64,000 nt of DNA, taken from positions 35,011,872-35,075,871 of the forward strand of contig OY754977.1 of assembly GCA_963576475.1 (NCBI GenBank), given 5' to 3'. Shown one piece after another: positions 1 to 11,582 of this stretch; positions within the stretch are counted from its first letter, which is position 1; the number at the start of each line of letters is the position of its first letter. This DNA comes from Molanna angustata. Its lineage: Eukaryota; Arthropoda; Insecta; Trichoptera; Molannidae. Below the pieces are notes generated by a model that did no database searches, was not told the DNA's origin, and saw only the letters and a list, made by a program, of their open reading frames with translations. The position numbers and the translations under genes are program-made.

Positions 1-270
1 TGTAATCATGTATTTACATAAAACTAGTAAATCCCATTGTTTGTACCTACGTGGAAAGCGTCACATTTTATTCTTCACCATGTGACGTGTGATATAAACA
101 GCTGGTATCTACATCTTCCTTCTCAGTTCAGCTTCATTCTATTCACTTCTGTCTTTTATGTCTTCCTACTATTTTACACTACATATGTATAAGTGATACA
201 GATCACGGGACCACCTTCAGGAATAAACGCAATTAAAAAATATATATTTTTAAATTTTTTTTTTACATTC
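1..270 (+). repeat. possible LTR-like or promoter-like segment
   Basis: The segment has a TATA-like GATATAAACA at 91-100, a pyrimidine-rich stretch behind it and an AATAAA at 222-227. This order resembles an insect LTR (promoter, then polyadenylation signal). It opens with TGTAA at the window edge and TTACA occurs at 263-267, which would fit LTR termini. No primer-binding site or coding region follows, and the true left end may lie outside the window. A single-copy promoter is the alternative. The call is weak. Confidence 0.25.
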
Positions 271-515
271 GGTTTACTATTGTAAAAAATGAACAAAGTG
301 TTACCATAAGCAGGAGGGAAGTTAATTGCCGGAACGCAATTTCTTACAACGGATGTTTTTGTTCCAACCTAGAGAAGCAAGAACCGCGTGAGGATTTTTT
401 AAATATATTTCTATCGAATATCGAACTCAGACGGTACCTGGACTGTACTTAGAACTATGCCACACACTAACAAGTAACTTACAACTATACTTTGTTAAAC
501 GTTAAGTACCTATAA

Positions 516-703
516 ATAAGTTTTATCTATAATTAAAAGTAAAGACTTTTTGATTCTACATTAATTTTTTATTCTGCGCGATAGGCCTATTTCGCCTTGT
601 TAGGGCATTAACTAGCTTATTAGTTATCGTAGGCCTGTCGCGCAGAATAAAAAATTAATGTAGAATCAAAAAGTCTTTACTTTTAATTATAGATAAAACT
701 TAT
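516..703. repeat. long palindrome, 73-bp arms
   Basis: Arms 516-588 and 631-703 are reverse complements with a single mismatch, around a 42-base spacer. The arms contain the CTGCGCGA motif near the spacer. Such near-perfect arms imply a recent foldback element or a recent inverted duplication. The right arm ends where the inverted-repeat element at 701-1710 begins. The spacer (about 593-622) has a diverged inverted match at 2597-2636, so it belongs to a repeat family. Confidence 0.8.
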
Positions 704-756
704 AATGGAATTCTACCAAATAAAAACATCGTCGATAATTAATACCTATAAATATA

Positions 757-1060
757 TTTTTTACTCTCCACACTATGGAATAGTGGAGAGTCATGATTTC
801 ACAATTTTTAAGCGTATTTTTTTACATCAATTTCTCAACGGGTATCATGTAGAGAGTGCACACTGTGAGTTTCGTCGTGATGTGTTTGTATGTATGGTGT
901 ACGGCGTTCGGCGAATGGAATTTTTTTTTTTCATCCTCTCTTCAGCCAACTATAATGTCCGATCGACTTCATATTTACATCATAAATGTATAGACCTAGT
1001 ATAGACCTAGAGATGATTAGTTTTCCATAGACAACTTTTAATTTCTTCTCTATGATTTCA
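757..1060 (+). repeat. interspersed repeat B, partial copy
   Basis: This stretch closely matches 19285-19590. Both contain TACTCTCCAC, a short hairpin around CTATGGAATAG, and later TTCGTCGTGATGTGTTTGT. In this copy the hairpin arms pair well (ACTCTCCAC with GTGGAGAGT). A 99-residue open frame at 705-1004 crosses it but resembles no protein I know, so I do not call it coding. Confidence 0.6.
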
Positions 1061-1359
1061 TATGTCCAAATTTTCAAAATGCTCTCACGATCTGGAAAAT
1101 CGAGTTTTTTGTATACTGTTTGAAATTTCGATACAAAAAAATACACTCATCATAAATGCATTCAAGGATTGTCAAAATATTAAGAAAAAATTTATTTTTT
1201 GCCATATCAATGTGAAATAAATTTCATATTTGTATGAAAAATGTATATAATAGAAGTAAAATAGCTTCTGTAAGGGAAAATTGAGTGATCAACTTCATAT
1301 TGATATTGTATGTGTCTCTATAGATAAGTGTATTTTGTACTCTCCACTTCTATCTTCTT

Positions 1360-1460
1360 CAAGGGGTTAGGTAGTGAGAACCGAACACCGCATTCTTCTA
1401 TCTTGACACATACCTACATCGCCTCATCAACATTGATACACTGTCGCATAAATGCTCATC
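1360..1460 (-). pseudogene. RTE-like LINE 3' fragment, decayed
   Basis: On the plus strand this contains AGAACCGAACACCGCATT followed by a spaced match to 13450-13535, the 3' part of a better preserved RTE-like LINE. Only about 100 bases remain and no frame is kept. It lies inside the 701-1710 element. Confidence 0.4.
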
Positions 1461-1710
1461 TTGCTAGTAATGCAATTTTACTTAAAATTTCTCAACAGGT
1501 ATCATGTAGAAAATACATACTATGAGATTCGTGACAGTGTTTTTGTGTGTATGATGTATTGTGAAAACTGTTAATAACATTTGAATTTTATTCAATTAGA
1601 TGCAATATTATTTTGCTGTTTCCACATACATTTGACGTGAAAACTAAATTAAAACAAAGGAAAATTTATTAATAATTGACGAAGTTTTTATTTTGTAGAA
1701 TTCCATTATA

Positions 1711-3357
1711 AACTTATTCATAATAACTTATGTTAGGTTTAAAACAGTGTATAACAACAGTACTGAAAATCACTATTCATTATAATTGCATATATAAGAC
1801 TACATTACGCCATTATGCTATATAACGGCTACATTACGCCAATATAAGATATACACGGTTTTAGGTTGTTTTAACAGCAATATAAGAAGAGTATAAGGAC
1901 CGAACATTTCCGATAATTCCCGAATGTTGCCGATGGTCGCATTACATGTCAATCATTTTTGCCATTTGTGACGTAACGTGAATATTTATTTTCTATTTCA
2001 GTTCACAAATTTTAAAGTATTGTTTCGCGGCCTAAAATGACGTAAACGAAATACAAATAATATTTGTCATAACCACTGACAGATAATTTGAGAAGGTTAC
2101 TTATATTAATTTATGCTCCAGTTTTCGCAACAGTTTTTCATATAAATATCTAAATAATGATATTCACGTAATAAAATATATAAAAATAAAGCCCAAACAC
2201 TATAAGGAACGTTGTATTTTTTTTTAAAACATCGACAAATGTCAAATCACCGGAGAAACACGAATGAATTGCGGCGTTGTCAGCTCAAACAGTAACATAG
2301 TAACGTTATTGTTATATTGGTATATAAATGTTATTATTAATAGTTAATAACAAAAGTGCTTATACTGTGTTTTAGCTAAGTAGGTAATGTTTTACCACAG
2401 TATAAGGAAATATTTTGAATAAGACTGGATGTCTATAGTTAAATATAAAACCCTTTTTTGATTTTACATGAATTTATTTCGCCCAATTTATTTGTATTGC
2501 TATTCATAATATCAATAGTTTTAAATATCCAATCACAAGAACCTGTAATCTCCTCCTACATAATTATCTATAAAAATAAGTAAAAATTGTCAAAATAGTC
2601 ATAAGCTAGTAAATGCCGTAACAAGGCGATATATCAATAATTGAGTAATGCAATATAAGCTAGTGAAAAATGGATAGCAAAATAAATATCTGAAGAAAAG
2701 GTGCCCTGATTGTTTATTCATTTGTTTTTATTTATGATTGTTGGGACTCATTTGTGAACGTCACAATGTTAATTTGTAATTTGACAAAGTTTAGTCTATA
2801 GCTAAATAAAATGCAACTAACTCTAAAATATACTTTAAACGGATTAAGAAATTAAGGTATTTCAATTTCTTTTAGAAAATTTTTGTCTGATGCCTTGCTT
2901 AGATTTCACAAAGGAATTATTTGAGAACCAACCCTGCCTCAACAGAAGATAATACTGTGTTTTTCCCTAGATTCACCCCTGCAGTATATCTGTGTCATGT
3001 CAGGGAAATCGGAATAAAAAAGAAATGGAAAAAGTAGAAAGAGATAGATATATAAATAAAAAATATAAATAAATCCTTACAGTGACGCAACACCCTATAT
3101 AAAGACTTTACATTACAATAAATAATGGTACCTACCTACTTTATTTTATTACAACATAATTCGCGGCAAAAAGTCACAGCACAAACACTTATAGATTATG
3201 TTTCCATTAATAATAATCAATCCAAAACGGCTCGAAATGACCAATGTAAAATGACTATCATAAAATTGGTCTTTAAAATTAAAATAAAAACTCCGTGCTG
3301 ACATGTAGGATTTTATTTCTTGCCTGACTCGAATATAATGCAATGTACATACATAGA
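1711..3357. other. unassigned AT-rich DNA
   Basis: I see no coding region. There is a short direct repeat of CTACATTACGCCA at about 1801 and 1829, and 2597-2636 is a diverged inverted match to the spacer of the palindrome at 516-703. The segment around 2452-2490 weakly resembles the arms of that palindrome, so an old copy of the same element may lie here. Confidence 0.4.
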
Positions 3358-3772
3358 TAAAACGAGTGGGTTGTGGCCAACGCTAAACTCCTCACTAACA
3401 AGTCACTATAGAGTATTCAAAGTTTCTATAGAAAGTTTTCGGCAATTTTATGAAATGAGTGAGTTTAATTCTTTTATTATTTAAATATATTATTATGAAA
3501 AATTGATATTTATTAATAACATTTTATGAACGTGATGTGCCCTTTTAGCAATTTGAAAATAAAAATAACAAATTATTTCGAGTTTCCTGAGCATGGGAGT
3601 CACTTTGAAATATTTGACAGTTAAAAAAAGTACACAGCACACACACACAGATACATTGTGATGAAACTTTCAGAATGCAATCCCAGCATGATACTAGTTG
3701 ATAATCTGCAATAAAAATTACTTTAAAAATTGCGAATTCATAAATCCCCTTGGGGTAGTGAGGAGTAAAAAC
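3358..3772 (-). repeat. interspersed repeat B, end fragment
   Basis: It begins with ACGAGTGGGTTGTGGCCAA, the inverted form of the sequence ending the long copy at 20905. Its inner part matches 11583-12115, including ACACACACAGATACATTG and a shared GTGAGGAGTAAAAA end. No coding capacity is seen. Confidence 0.65.
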
Positions 3773-3977
3773 AATGTTATTTTTCAACCCCTTCTTCATA
3801 AGGATTCATATTTTTTTCGTGCAACTCTCCAATAATATCTAAAAATTTAAGTCCTGGCAGCTGGCAGCACCGTCCACCGTGGTTGACATTTGTCATTTGA
3901 CAGATATTATACGCGTTCGTTCTGTCATTTGATTAATTTAAATAATTAATCAGCATAATATTATATTATAACTTTTT

Positions 3978-4112
3978 ATTTTATGTAGCTTCACGGGCAA
4001 CTAACAGGTACAATGTCAAATAATTATTTTACACGCACCAGTAACAAGCTGCCACATTCTGGAGACTTACGATCTGCTTATGATATTAATCGTCTCACAG
4101 AGCCAGACTTAA
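3978..4112 (-). mobile_element. SINE-A 3' fragment
   Basis: The reverse complement matches the body and tail of the complete SINE at 30488-30740: GAGACGATTAATATCGTAAG-like sequence, CCAGAATGTGG, GGGTGCGTGT and GTTGCCCG are in the same order. The tRNA-like head is absent, so this is a truncated copy. It lies just upstream of the gypsy-like element. Confidence 0.75.
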
Positions 4113-4187
4113 AACATGGAAATATAAAATACATGGATTTTTACGTATTCTTTTACTATATACATACTATCAACAGTTGGGTGTAAT

Positions 4188-4880
4188 GTGTTATTGAACC
4201 GTCTACAAGAATCGGAAGAAAAAAGACTCACACTCACACATCTACTACACGGGATGCAATTGGGAGATAACACACCATCGGAACTATTAAGAAAAATGAA
4301 AAATCTCGCAGGACCAACATTAAACAACGACGCACTCATCAAAAGACTTTGGATAGAGAGACTTCCGCATAGAATTCAAGAAATCATCACAGCAATTAAT
4401 ACTGACGACATCATGATAATCGCAACTACAGCAGACAGAATTATGGAGGTGAACAATAGAGCTGAAATACAATTGATAAATTTACCATCTACATCTTCAA
4501 TGAATAACCATGCACATAACGATCCAAACACAGTTCAACTTCTTATTGGAATGCAGCAGCAAATTCAAATTTTGACTGACAAAATATTAGGACTAGAACT
4601 TCAGCATAGGCAATCAAGACCATTTTATAATAATCAAGAAAGAGAACGTTCCAGATCAAGATCGTCTAGTAGAAACCGTTATAATAATTATAATAATAAT
4701 TCTTATCACAACCGACAAAACAATAATCGAAATTATAAAAATAAAAATAATAATAATAAAAATTATATGCCTAATAATAATAATAACAAGAAGGAAGATA
4801 TATGCATACCACATCAAAAATTTGGAATTAACGCAAGATATTGTCGACTACCCTGCACTTTCAATCTTCCGGAAAACTAA
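4188..4880 (+). CDS. gag: gypsy Gag, C-terminal part with zinc-knuckle-like motif
   Basis: This 230-residue frame is Gag-like. The N-terminal half contains the capsid-type helical stretch found in insect gypsy Gag (ERLPHRIQEI near residue 58). A low-complexity Arg/Ser/Asn-rich RNA-binding region follows at about 140-200. The end has C206, H209, C219 and C223 in a CxxH...C...C arrangement (CIPHQKFGINARYC), typical of gypsy elements that bind their genomic RNA. The start ATG is internal; the true N-terminus is probably lost at the truncated left edge. It overlaps the pol frame by 40 bases in the -1 register, which would suit programmed frameshifting or may be simple decay. Confidence 0.75.
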   Translation: MLLNRLQESEEKRLTLTHLLHGMQLGDNTPSELLRKMKNLAGPTLNNDALIKRLWIERLPHRIQEIITAINTDDIMIIATTADRIMEVNNRAEIQLINLPSTSSMNNHAHNDPNTVQLLIGMQQQIQILTDKILGLELQHRQSRPFYNNQERERSRSRSSSRNRYNNYNNNSYHNRQNNNRNYKNKNNNNKNYMPNNNNNKKEDICIPHQKFGINARYCRLPCTFNLPEN

Positions 4881-6220
4881 AACTGCGACAGGTGTGCGAG
4901 ACAACACCGTCGCAAATGAAACATCGTCTCTTCATGCCAGATATAGCCACCGGCGTCAAATACCTAATCGATACTGGTGCTGAGATCAGTATAATACCGA
5001 GATATCACAAAAGTGACAAAGCAACGATCTCTACAGACAGCATCATCACTCCAATATACGCCGCAAACGGAACAGTGATACCAACATACGGTCATAAAGT
5101 TATAAATTTAAATCTCGGGCTTCGCAGAAATCATAAATGGAAGTTTGTAATAGCCGATGTAACAAAGCCAATTATCGGAGCGGACTTCCTTACAAATTAT
5201 GATATTTTAGTTGATTTAAAAAGAAAACTGTTAATAGATAAAACAACAGGTATAACAACAAGAGGATTCATGTACAAGACATCAGTCATAGACATAGCAA
5301 CGGTGCAAGCAACATTAAAATTTAAAACAATTTTACAAAAATATCCGAATCTGACGAGAGCAAACATGACACCAAATGAATCGAAACACAACGTAACACA
5401 CCACATTCAAACAAGAGGACCGCCTGTCACATCAAAAGTGAGAAGATTAAACCCGATGCAAGTAGAGATAGCAAAAAAAGAGTTTGCATACATGGTCGAG
5501 CAAGGCATATGCAGACCCTCAAAGAGCAATTGGTCAAGCCCACTTCACATGGTTAAGAAACCAGATGGAAACTACAGAATGTGTGGAGACTACAGACGAC
5601 TGAATTCAATTACCAAGCCGGACAAGTATCCGATACCACAACTTCAGGACTTTTCACATAAGCTCCACGGATCAACAATATTCAGCAAAATAGATTTGGC
5701 TAGAGCTTATAATCAAGTTAAGATGGAGGAAGAAGACAGACCACCAGAGGAACCAGACACCTATGGACAGAGACTACAAACAATGATGTCAAAAATTTGC
5801 CCCATTCCAATCTCAAATCATAGCAGATTAAAAACATTCGTGCACAAGCAGATGAACCATACAAAATACGTCTTTCTAAGAAACGACGCAGTGAGACGCC
5901 CTCTTCAGAAACCTTATGATGGACCTTACTTAGTGCAAGAGAGGGATGATAAAACAGCCACTATAAATATCAAGGGAAAAAGTAGAAAAATTTCATTAGA
6001 TCGTCTAAAACCAGCCTTCTTCCTAAATGAGAGTATGGACCCCTGCGATGAGATGAACAACAGACAAGCCACTTCCCCAGAGCAGAGAAGGATGTCTATT
6101 CCGCAGAATAACAACGCCACTACGTCAGAAGCCACTTCATCACAGCAATCACACACAACCACCAGAGCTGGAAGAAGAGTGTACTTCCCTGAAAGATTCA
6201 CAAGCTACAGATTTTTTTAA
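4841..6220 (+). pseudogene. pol: gypsy Pol with large internal deletion
   Basis: The 459-residue frame begins with an aspartic protease (LIDTGAEISIIP at residues 42-53, with GADFL near 120). It continues into the reverse transcriptase N-terminal part (PSKSNWSSPLHMVKKPDGN and IDLARAYNQV). At about 5735-5760 it jumps directly to an integrase C-terminal tail with YDGPYLVQ and DRLKPAFF. The catalytic YxDD block, RNase H and the integrase DDE core are absent. The frame remains open across the junction, so the deletion is in frame. A chimera by template switching is possible. The protein cannot reverse transcribe. Confidence 0.85.
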
Positions 6221-6384
6221 GTTAAGTAACTTATATTTTTTTTCTTTTCATATATCTATGAAAATATTTATAATCTATGTAAAATATGTAACACAAAGTG
6301 CATTCGTTATAATATAATATAACTGTTTTATTCAATTTGTAGCACCTCACAGTAAAGTGCATTGAATAAAATAATATAATTAAT

Positions 6385-6720
6385 TAAAATCTTGTGTATA
6401 ATTTAATATGTAAAAATAAGCACTTACAAGCTCATAAGCAATGAGTAATTATTTAAAATCTTGTGAATAATTTAATATGTAAAAATAAGCACTCACAAAC
6501 TCATAAGTAATGAGTAATTATTTAAGTCTTGTGTATAATTTAATGTGTAAAAAAAAGCACGTACAAACTCATAAGTAATGAGTAATTATTTAAAATTTTG
6601 TGTATAATGTAATATGTAAAACTAAGTACTTATAAACTCAGAAGTAAAGAGTAATTAATTTAAATTTTATGTACCTATATGTAAACCAACTCAGAAGTAA
6701 TGACTAGTTAATTTATTTAT
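6385..6720 (+). repeat. 69-bp tandem repeat in gypsy 3' non-coding region
   Basis: Four to five units of 68-69 bases share CTTGTGTATAATTTAATATG and CTCATAAGTAATGAGTAATT. Units become more diverged to the right. They sit between pol and the LTR, where gypsy elements commonly carry non-coding repeats. Confidence 0.8.
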
Positions 6721-6940
6721 TTTTTGATACCAAGGAATGTAATTATAAAGAATTAAAATTGTATTGGAGAACTCATACAGCATGAAAGTATGCTATATTT
6801 TTTTCCATTATTATGTCAACATAACAAAGAAACATTTTTATCTAATACCAAAGAAATATTTTTTACCTCATGCCAAAAATAAAAAAAAACTTAATTTTTC
6901 CTCATGTCGAATCAACAAATGTTTTAAATTTTTTTTCCAT

Positions 6941-7359
6941 TGTTACAGAATGCTGTAAGGACTATTGGGGAAGCAAGGATATCGTCGAATCGACTGGAAA
7001 GGGGGTGATATGGCGCGCGCTAGTGTCTGAATCCGGACGATTCAGCCCTATATAAAGACGCCTCAGATCGGGAGCGGCCATTCGATCTACCCAGTACCAG
7101 TTATCGCGGTCGCGCTGTCCTTGCGACCTCATAGTTTTCAATCCGCGTAATCATCGTATATTATTCTAATTTAAAATATAAATATTTATTAAGTCAACTA
7201 TTTTCAATGTATTAGAGTCACTTATCCAAATAAATTCATGTAAGTAATTGCACCATTATCTTTTGATTTCTGTCATACAATTACCTGTGTTTTACTATAA
7301 TATTTAATATCTATATGTACGTAGTGCTGTGTTAGGTAAGTACCTACACAGTCATTACA
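6941..7359 (+). repeat. probable gypsy 3' LTR
   Basis: The segment starts TGTTACAGAATGCTGTAAGG and has a TATATAAAG at about 7050. A GC-richer initiator region follows, then AATAAA at about 7230, and a possible end at CATTACA. These are LTR-like signals placed downstream of an integrase tail. A start at 6954 (TGTAAGG) is also possible, and no matching 5' LTR is in the window to fix the borders. Confidence 0.5.
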
Positions 7360-7566
7360 ATACCTTCGCTTGGGGATAGGCAAACAGATTGAAATACCTA
7401 AAGCCTATATAGACCGGCATAGCCTATCCTGGGTGACCACCAACAGGTTCATCTAACTTGATCGGCAGCACAACCCAGTCCTCGGTAACCAAGATCAGGT
7501 AACTTGGTATCCCGAGGGCCCAAAGCCAAACAGGTGAACGAGAGTTCACCTAAACAGGTAAACATG
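7360..7566. other. unassigned segment between LTR and hAT element
   Basis: It is richer in G and C than its surroundings. It contains an 8-bp hairpin AGGTGAAC/GTTCACCT at 7532-7551 and no frame of note. It could be flanking DNA or part of a second element. Confidence 0.3.
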
Positions 7567-8676
7567 TAAGGAATGCAATCTCGAACGGGATCCCGAAATA
7601 CCGAGATCCCGCAGACATTTTGCGGGACTAATCTCGGTCGAAAATTTTACGGGATCCCGCTGGACTGGCGAGATTACAGAGAAGCGTAGTTCATACGTGT
7701 TACTCTTTGTTGATTCGTTGAGGAAACGGATTTCAGAGCGGCGAACTAACTTGACAGCGGTTTTATTATATACATACATGATCCATATAAGTACGAAGAA
7801 GACAGAAGTCAATTTATTAATGTTGATGACACATTTAGTCTACCTTCAAAAAGTTTAATATGCAAGACAGTCAAAACTATAGTCGAAAGGCTAGAGTACA
7901 CGGACACGGGTAACAACGCAGAAGCCACTGCTCCTGCTGACGCTGATGATCCTTAGGATGACGACACTCCTCTCGCTAATCTGGAGACATACGCAGCAGC
8001 AGCACCAATGTCACTTCAAGACGAACTCAAACTTACTTTGATTAGTATGAAGAGTTCGAGATCAACAGCCCAACAATCTAGATCTGGCAATATGAGCAAC
8101 ATTGAGGTTTTGATCAAGAAGAAAATGAATTATTTCGAGTCCAGTGGAAAGGTACATACCTTCAATTCACTTACAATGCGCAAATGACTATTGTGCCAAC
8201 CAGCGTGGAATCTGAACGAGCTTTTTCAGCTGCTGGCTACCTTGTGTCCAATATCAGAAGCCGTTTATCAGACGACACAATACTTTAACTTTTTTACGAA
8301 GCTATTTCCAAAATAATGTTTAAACTTATGATGCTTATTGTACAAGAATATTGTTTATCGTGTGAACGTTATTATTTAAATTTAATTTGAAATATAAATT
8401 TATGTCTCATTTTATTCTTTGCTAATTTATGTCTAACTAAAGGTAAGTAATAAACCATTTAAAATGTCCCAAAGAACTTGTTTGATTAGGTATAAATTTA
8501 AAACTCTAAAAAAAAGGTTGGTAGATCGAGGTATTAATTAGGTCTTTATTATACGATTGATAAGATATCTAAGTCCACCCTGCTGGATCCCGCAAATACC
8601 TGGATCCAGCGGTACTAAGATTGTTCAGTCCCGCAAATACCTGGATTGACATCGTCCTGCGGGATTGCATTCCCTA
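7567..8676 (+). mobile_element. hAT DNA transposon remnant
   Basis: The termini TAAGGAATGCAATCTCG (7567-7583) and the reverse complement of 8660-8676 form a 17-bp inverted repeat with two mismatches. Subterminal GATCCCG-type repeats occur on both sides. The flanks TAAACATG and GTTACATG agree at five of eight positions, compatible with a decayed 8-bp hAT target duplication. The interior ends in a hAT transposase C-terminus. At 1.1 kb it lacks most of a transposase and is non-autonomous. Confidence 0.8.
8120..8288 (+). pseudogene. hAT transposase C-terminal dimerisation block
   Basis: Translation at 8187-8288 gives VPTSVESERAFSAAGYLVS followed by RSRLSDDTIL and a stop. This is the hallmark C-terminal motif of hAT transposases, used for dimerisation. 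Upstream residues (MNYFESSGK, near 8125) are in another frame, so a frameshift separates them. Earlier frame at 7840-8100 is broken by stops. The DDE catalytic residues are not recognisable. Confidence 0.8.
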
Positions 8677-9371
8677 GTTACATGCAACTAATTATACTAT
8701 GAATTTCAAAGTAATAATGATGATTCATAAAATCAATTAGTAAGGTATCAATATGTTCCTTACAACTCATTATGAGACAAATTAGAAAGGATTAACTAAT
8801 TTTGTAAAAAAATAGTTAAAATAATTAAGAAAATATTTATTGTTTCTTGGGAAATAAACAAAAGAACATATTGTCATTAAAAACAATAAGAATGCAATAA
8901 AATTTCAATGAAAAAGTAAAATGAATCACCTAGTCAGTTGAAAAATGTCAAAATAAAAAGTTTCCATTCTTTTGGCCACTACTAAATATCACGTGTTTGT
9001 GTCACCGACACAGTAACAACATAGTTCTCTATAAATAAGAGGGTTTGCTATCTCCATGGCTCTTCAATCTATATGTTGAATGTTGCATCAGAACTTTTAT
9101 GGAGGATAGCAAGGGTCAGAAATTTATTATTTATTTATTTATATTCACATACACGGCCTCTAAAAATATGGTAAAAATAAAACATAAAACTCGTATTAAA
9201 CAACACAACAATTAAAAAGAAAAACAACACAATAATTCATTAAAATACAAAATCTATCACACAAATCGAAATATTCATAATATGTCCCATTCCGATTCGT
9301 CTAAATTTATCCGTCTGAATTTTAGTAGGTATATGAGAAATGTCAAAACGTTGACAATTCCGTAAGTATAG
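8677..9371. other. unassigned AT-rich DNA
   Basis: There is no coding signal. A run of ATTTATTT units at about 9120-9150 may mark the tail of an unknown retroelement on the minus strand. Confidence 0.3.
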
Positions 9372-10115
9372 TATTTGAAGGATGTAAAAAGAACGTACTG
9401 AGAATGGATGCCAGCAAATCGAAGTTCAAATGGTGTTTCAAAAGAGTGAAAGCAGAACAGCGTACCAAATAAAATTAGAGAACAAATGGCTCAAGCAAGT
9501 AGACGAATATGTCTATTTGGGAAGCAACGGAACACCGGAATGGACGGATTGATAAGGAGATCGAAAGAAGAGTTATGGCAGGAAACAGAGGGAATGGAGC
9601 ACTTAGACCAGTTATGAATGACCGCAACATATCAAAGGATGCTAAAGTTGCCATTGATAACGCTATCTTAGTGCCAACCTTGATGTATGCAAGTGAAACC
9701 TGGACATGGCAGAAGTCACATGAAAGCAGAATAAATGCAGTTTAAATGAGATCACTAAGATGAATCTGTAATAGAATTTAAGATGAAGATAGATGTCATT
9801 AATAGAATGAAAATGATGAATTCATTTCATTCATTAATTGGCCACATGGGGAGAATGAATGAGGAATGCCTGACGAAGAAAATATACAATGCGCATAGGA
9901 ATGAAATGAGAAATCAGTGCCGCCCAAGAATGGGATGGCATGACCATGTGAATGGTATTTTAAAAGACGAAAAGGTTAGAAGCGTGAAGAACAGATAAAC
10001 ATGTATAAGAAGATGTATGAATGTTGACGAGGCGATGATTGTGTGTCAAGATATGTGGCATTCAGTTTTCTCTGTCTACCATGTGAGGATCATGGCATTA
10101 TGGTATGTATAAGAA
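9372..10115 (+). pseudogene. RTE-like LINE, RT C-terminal region, broken
   Basis: Translated pieces match the other RTE-like copies in this window: RIDKEIERRVMAGNRGNGAL, YASETWTWQKSHESRINAV, then GRMNEECLTKKIYNAHRNEM and GWHDHVNGILKDEK. Frameshifts and stops separate them, with a stop after INAV at about 9745. This is the region C-terminal to the polymerase core. The catalytic motifs are gone through 5' truncation. The end carries the ATGGTATGTAT-type tail common to this family. Confidence 0.75.
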
Positions 10116-10934
10116 TCACATACATTAGGTATGAGAAATTTTATAAATATAATAAATTAGACAAATGATTTACTACAAACAAGACAAATATTGAAAATAA
10201 TATTTCTATATTGCCCTCATTCAGTATAACAAAAGCTGTTTTTCATTCAAATTTTGCTTATGAATGAAAGCATTTCTTTATAAACATAATTCTATTTGTA
10301 TTTTACAAATATATATATTTAAAGTCACTCAAATTTAATGATTTATTATACACAGACTAATCTCCTGAGCTCGCAGTGCACAGTGACATAGATCTGTAAA
10401 TGTGTGGGTGCGAGAGAGACTGCCCAATAGAGTCTGGTCAATCAAAGAACACTTTTAATATACAATACTAAACATAATATAGGAAAAAAAATTCACTTGA
10501 TCTCTGAAGTGCTGCTTTAACTAATACCATGAAATATTTCTTTAGCTTTTGTGCATAATTTTAAGACAATTAACCAAAAATTCTAAAAGAAATTTTTCAA
10601 AAGCATACTTTGTGAAATATAAATTATATATAGTAATATGAAAGTTTTCTATGCATGACATGTTATGGCTGGTCTGGAAAAATATAGTTGTATGTTACTC
10701 ATGATGAACATACACAATATTATGATTTCAAAAATCAATATAAGTCTATACAAGTTGTTCTAAATTCAAACTTTAGATGGGAAATTAGTAATTGATGAAT
10801 ATTATTTGTTATGTTATTTTTTTATAAACAAAATTTCTTTATGTTACATTGAGAATACATGAATGTAATTCAATGTAAATAATGTCCTTTTTATATATTT
10901 TTTAAAACAACATAGTAAAACATCAAGTTTCCCA
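10116..10934. other. unassigned AT-rich DNA
   Basis: No gene is seen. A GC-richer patch at about 10365-10435 (CTCGCAGTGCACAGTGACAT) stands out and may belong to a small repeat I cannot identify. Confidence 0.25.
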
Positions 10935-11350
10935 AGTAGAATAACTGCCGTTGAAATGAGGTCTCTCAGACAAATGTGTAATAAGACGATGTGTGATTAA
11001 ATAAAAAAAAGTAAGCACAAGAACAGAATGTATGTTGGAAAGGACGCCACATGCAAGATAAAAATATAATATATGTCCTGAAGTGGTTCGGCCACATAGA
11101 AAGAACAGATGAAGAACGGTTGACAAAAAAATTATACATGGCTAAAAGATGCGGAATAAGAGATAGAGTTCGGTCGAGAAAGATTCATTTAAATCCCATG
11201 AATGGAATCTGAAGTGTAGATAGTAGGAGAGTGTGCATGAGGCAATGTTTGGATTAAGTGAAGCGAGAAAAGTATATCAGGATAGGAAAGTATGGCGCTC
11301 GGTTCTCTCTGCCTACCTCAATATGAACAAGGCATGATAGTATGTATGTA
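10935..11350 (+). pseudogene. RTE-like LINE 3' end, second subfamily
   Basis: Readable pieces include AVEMRSLRQMCNKTMC, VLKWFGHIERTDEERLTKKL and an ending with WRSVLSAYL-like sequence, in the order of the other RTE-like copies. The sequence differs more from those than they do from each other, suggesting another subfamily. It ends with a GTATGTATGT tail at 11338-11350. It is 5' truncated and frameshifted. Confidence 0.65.
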
Positions 11351-11582
11351 AAAAAACACAAAATATTTATTTGTAACTAGTATATTCCTAGAAAATAAAC
11401 TCTCATGACGTCCGGTTTCTAAAAAAAACTGATAAAATAAACATTTTCCTAATATTCATATAAGATATTATGAAAAATGATGTAAAAGAGTAAAATTAAA
11501 TAATAATTTAACATAAACAGAGCAAATTTCACAATAATAATGTTAATATATTACCTTTAGTCAGTATATATTATTATAAGGT

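Larger units (their letters stand above)
701..1710. mobile_element. 1-kb element with ~45-bp terminal inverted repeats
   Basis: The termini 701-745 and 1667-1710 are inverted repeats starting TATAATGGAATTCTAC, with about five mismatches. No transposase is visible, so it would be a non-autonomous class II element. The interior holds a repeat B piece (757-1060) and an RTE-like tail fragment (1360-1460), so it is composite. Target duplications are not clear; ACTTA-like bases flank both ends. Confidence 0.55.
4160..7359 (+). mobile_element. internally deleted Ty3/gypsy LTR retrotransposon
   Basis: The order gag (4188-4880), protease plus partial reverse transcriptase and integrase tail (4841-6220), an AT-rich 3' region with 69-bp repeats (6385-6720) and a likely 3' LTR (6941-7359) fits a Ty3/gypsy element. 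No 5' LTR is found. The left edge abuts sequence resembling the CTAG end of element A (TACATACTATC..CAGTTGG at about 4160). The catalytic RT block, RNase H and the integrase core are missing, so it cannot be autonomous. Confidence 0.8.

Noticed and set aside
705..1004. 99-residue open frame
   Set aside because: It runs through the inverted-repeat element and repeat B and shows no domain. The similar repeat at 19212-19499 is open by shared descent, not by evident coding constraint.
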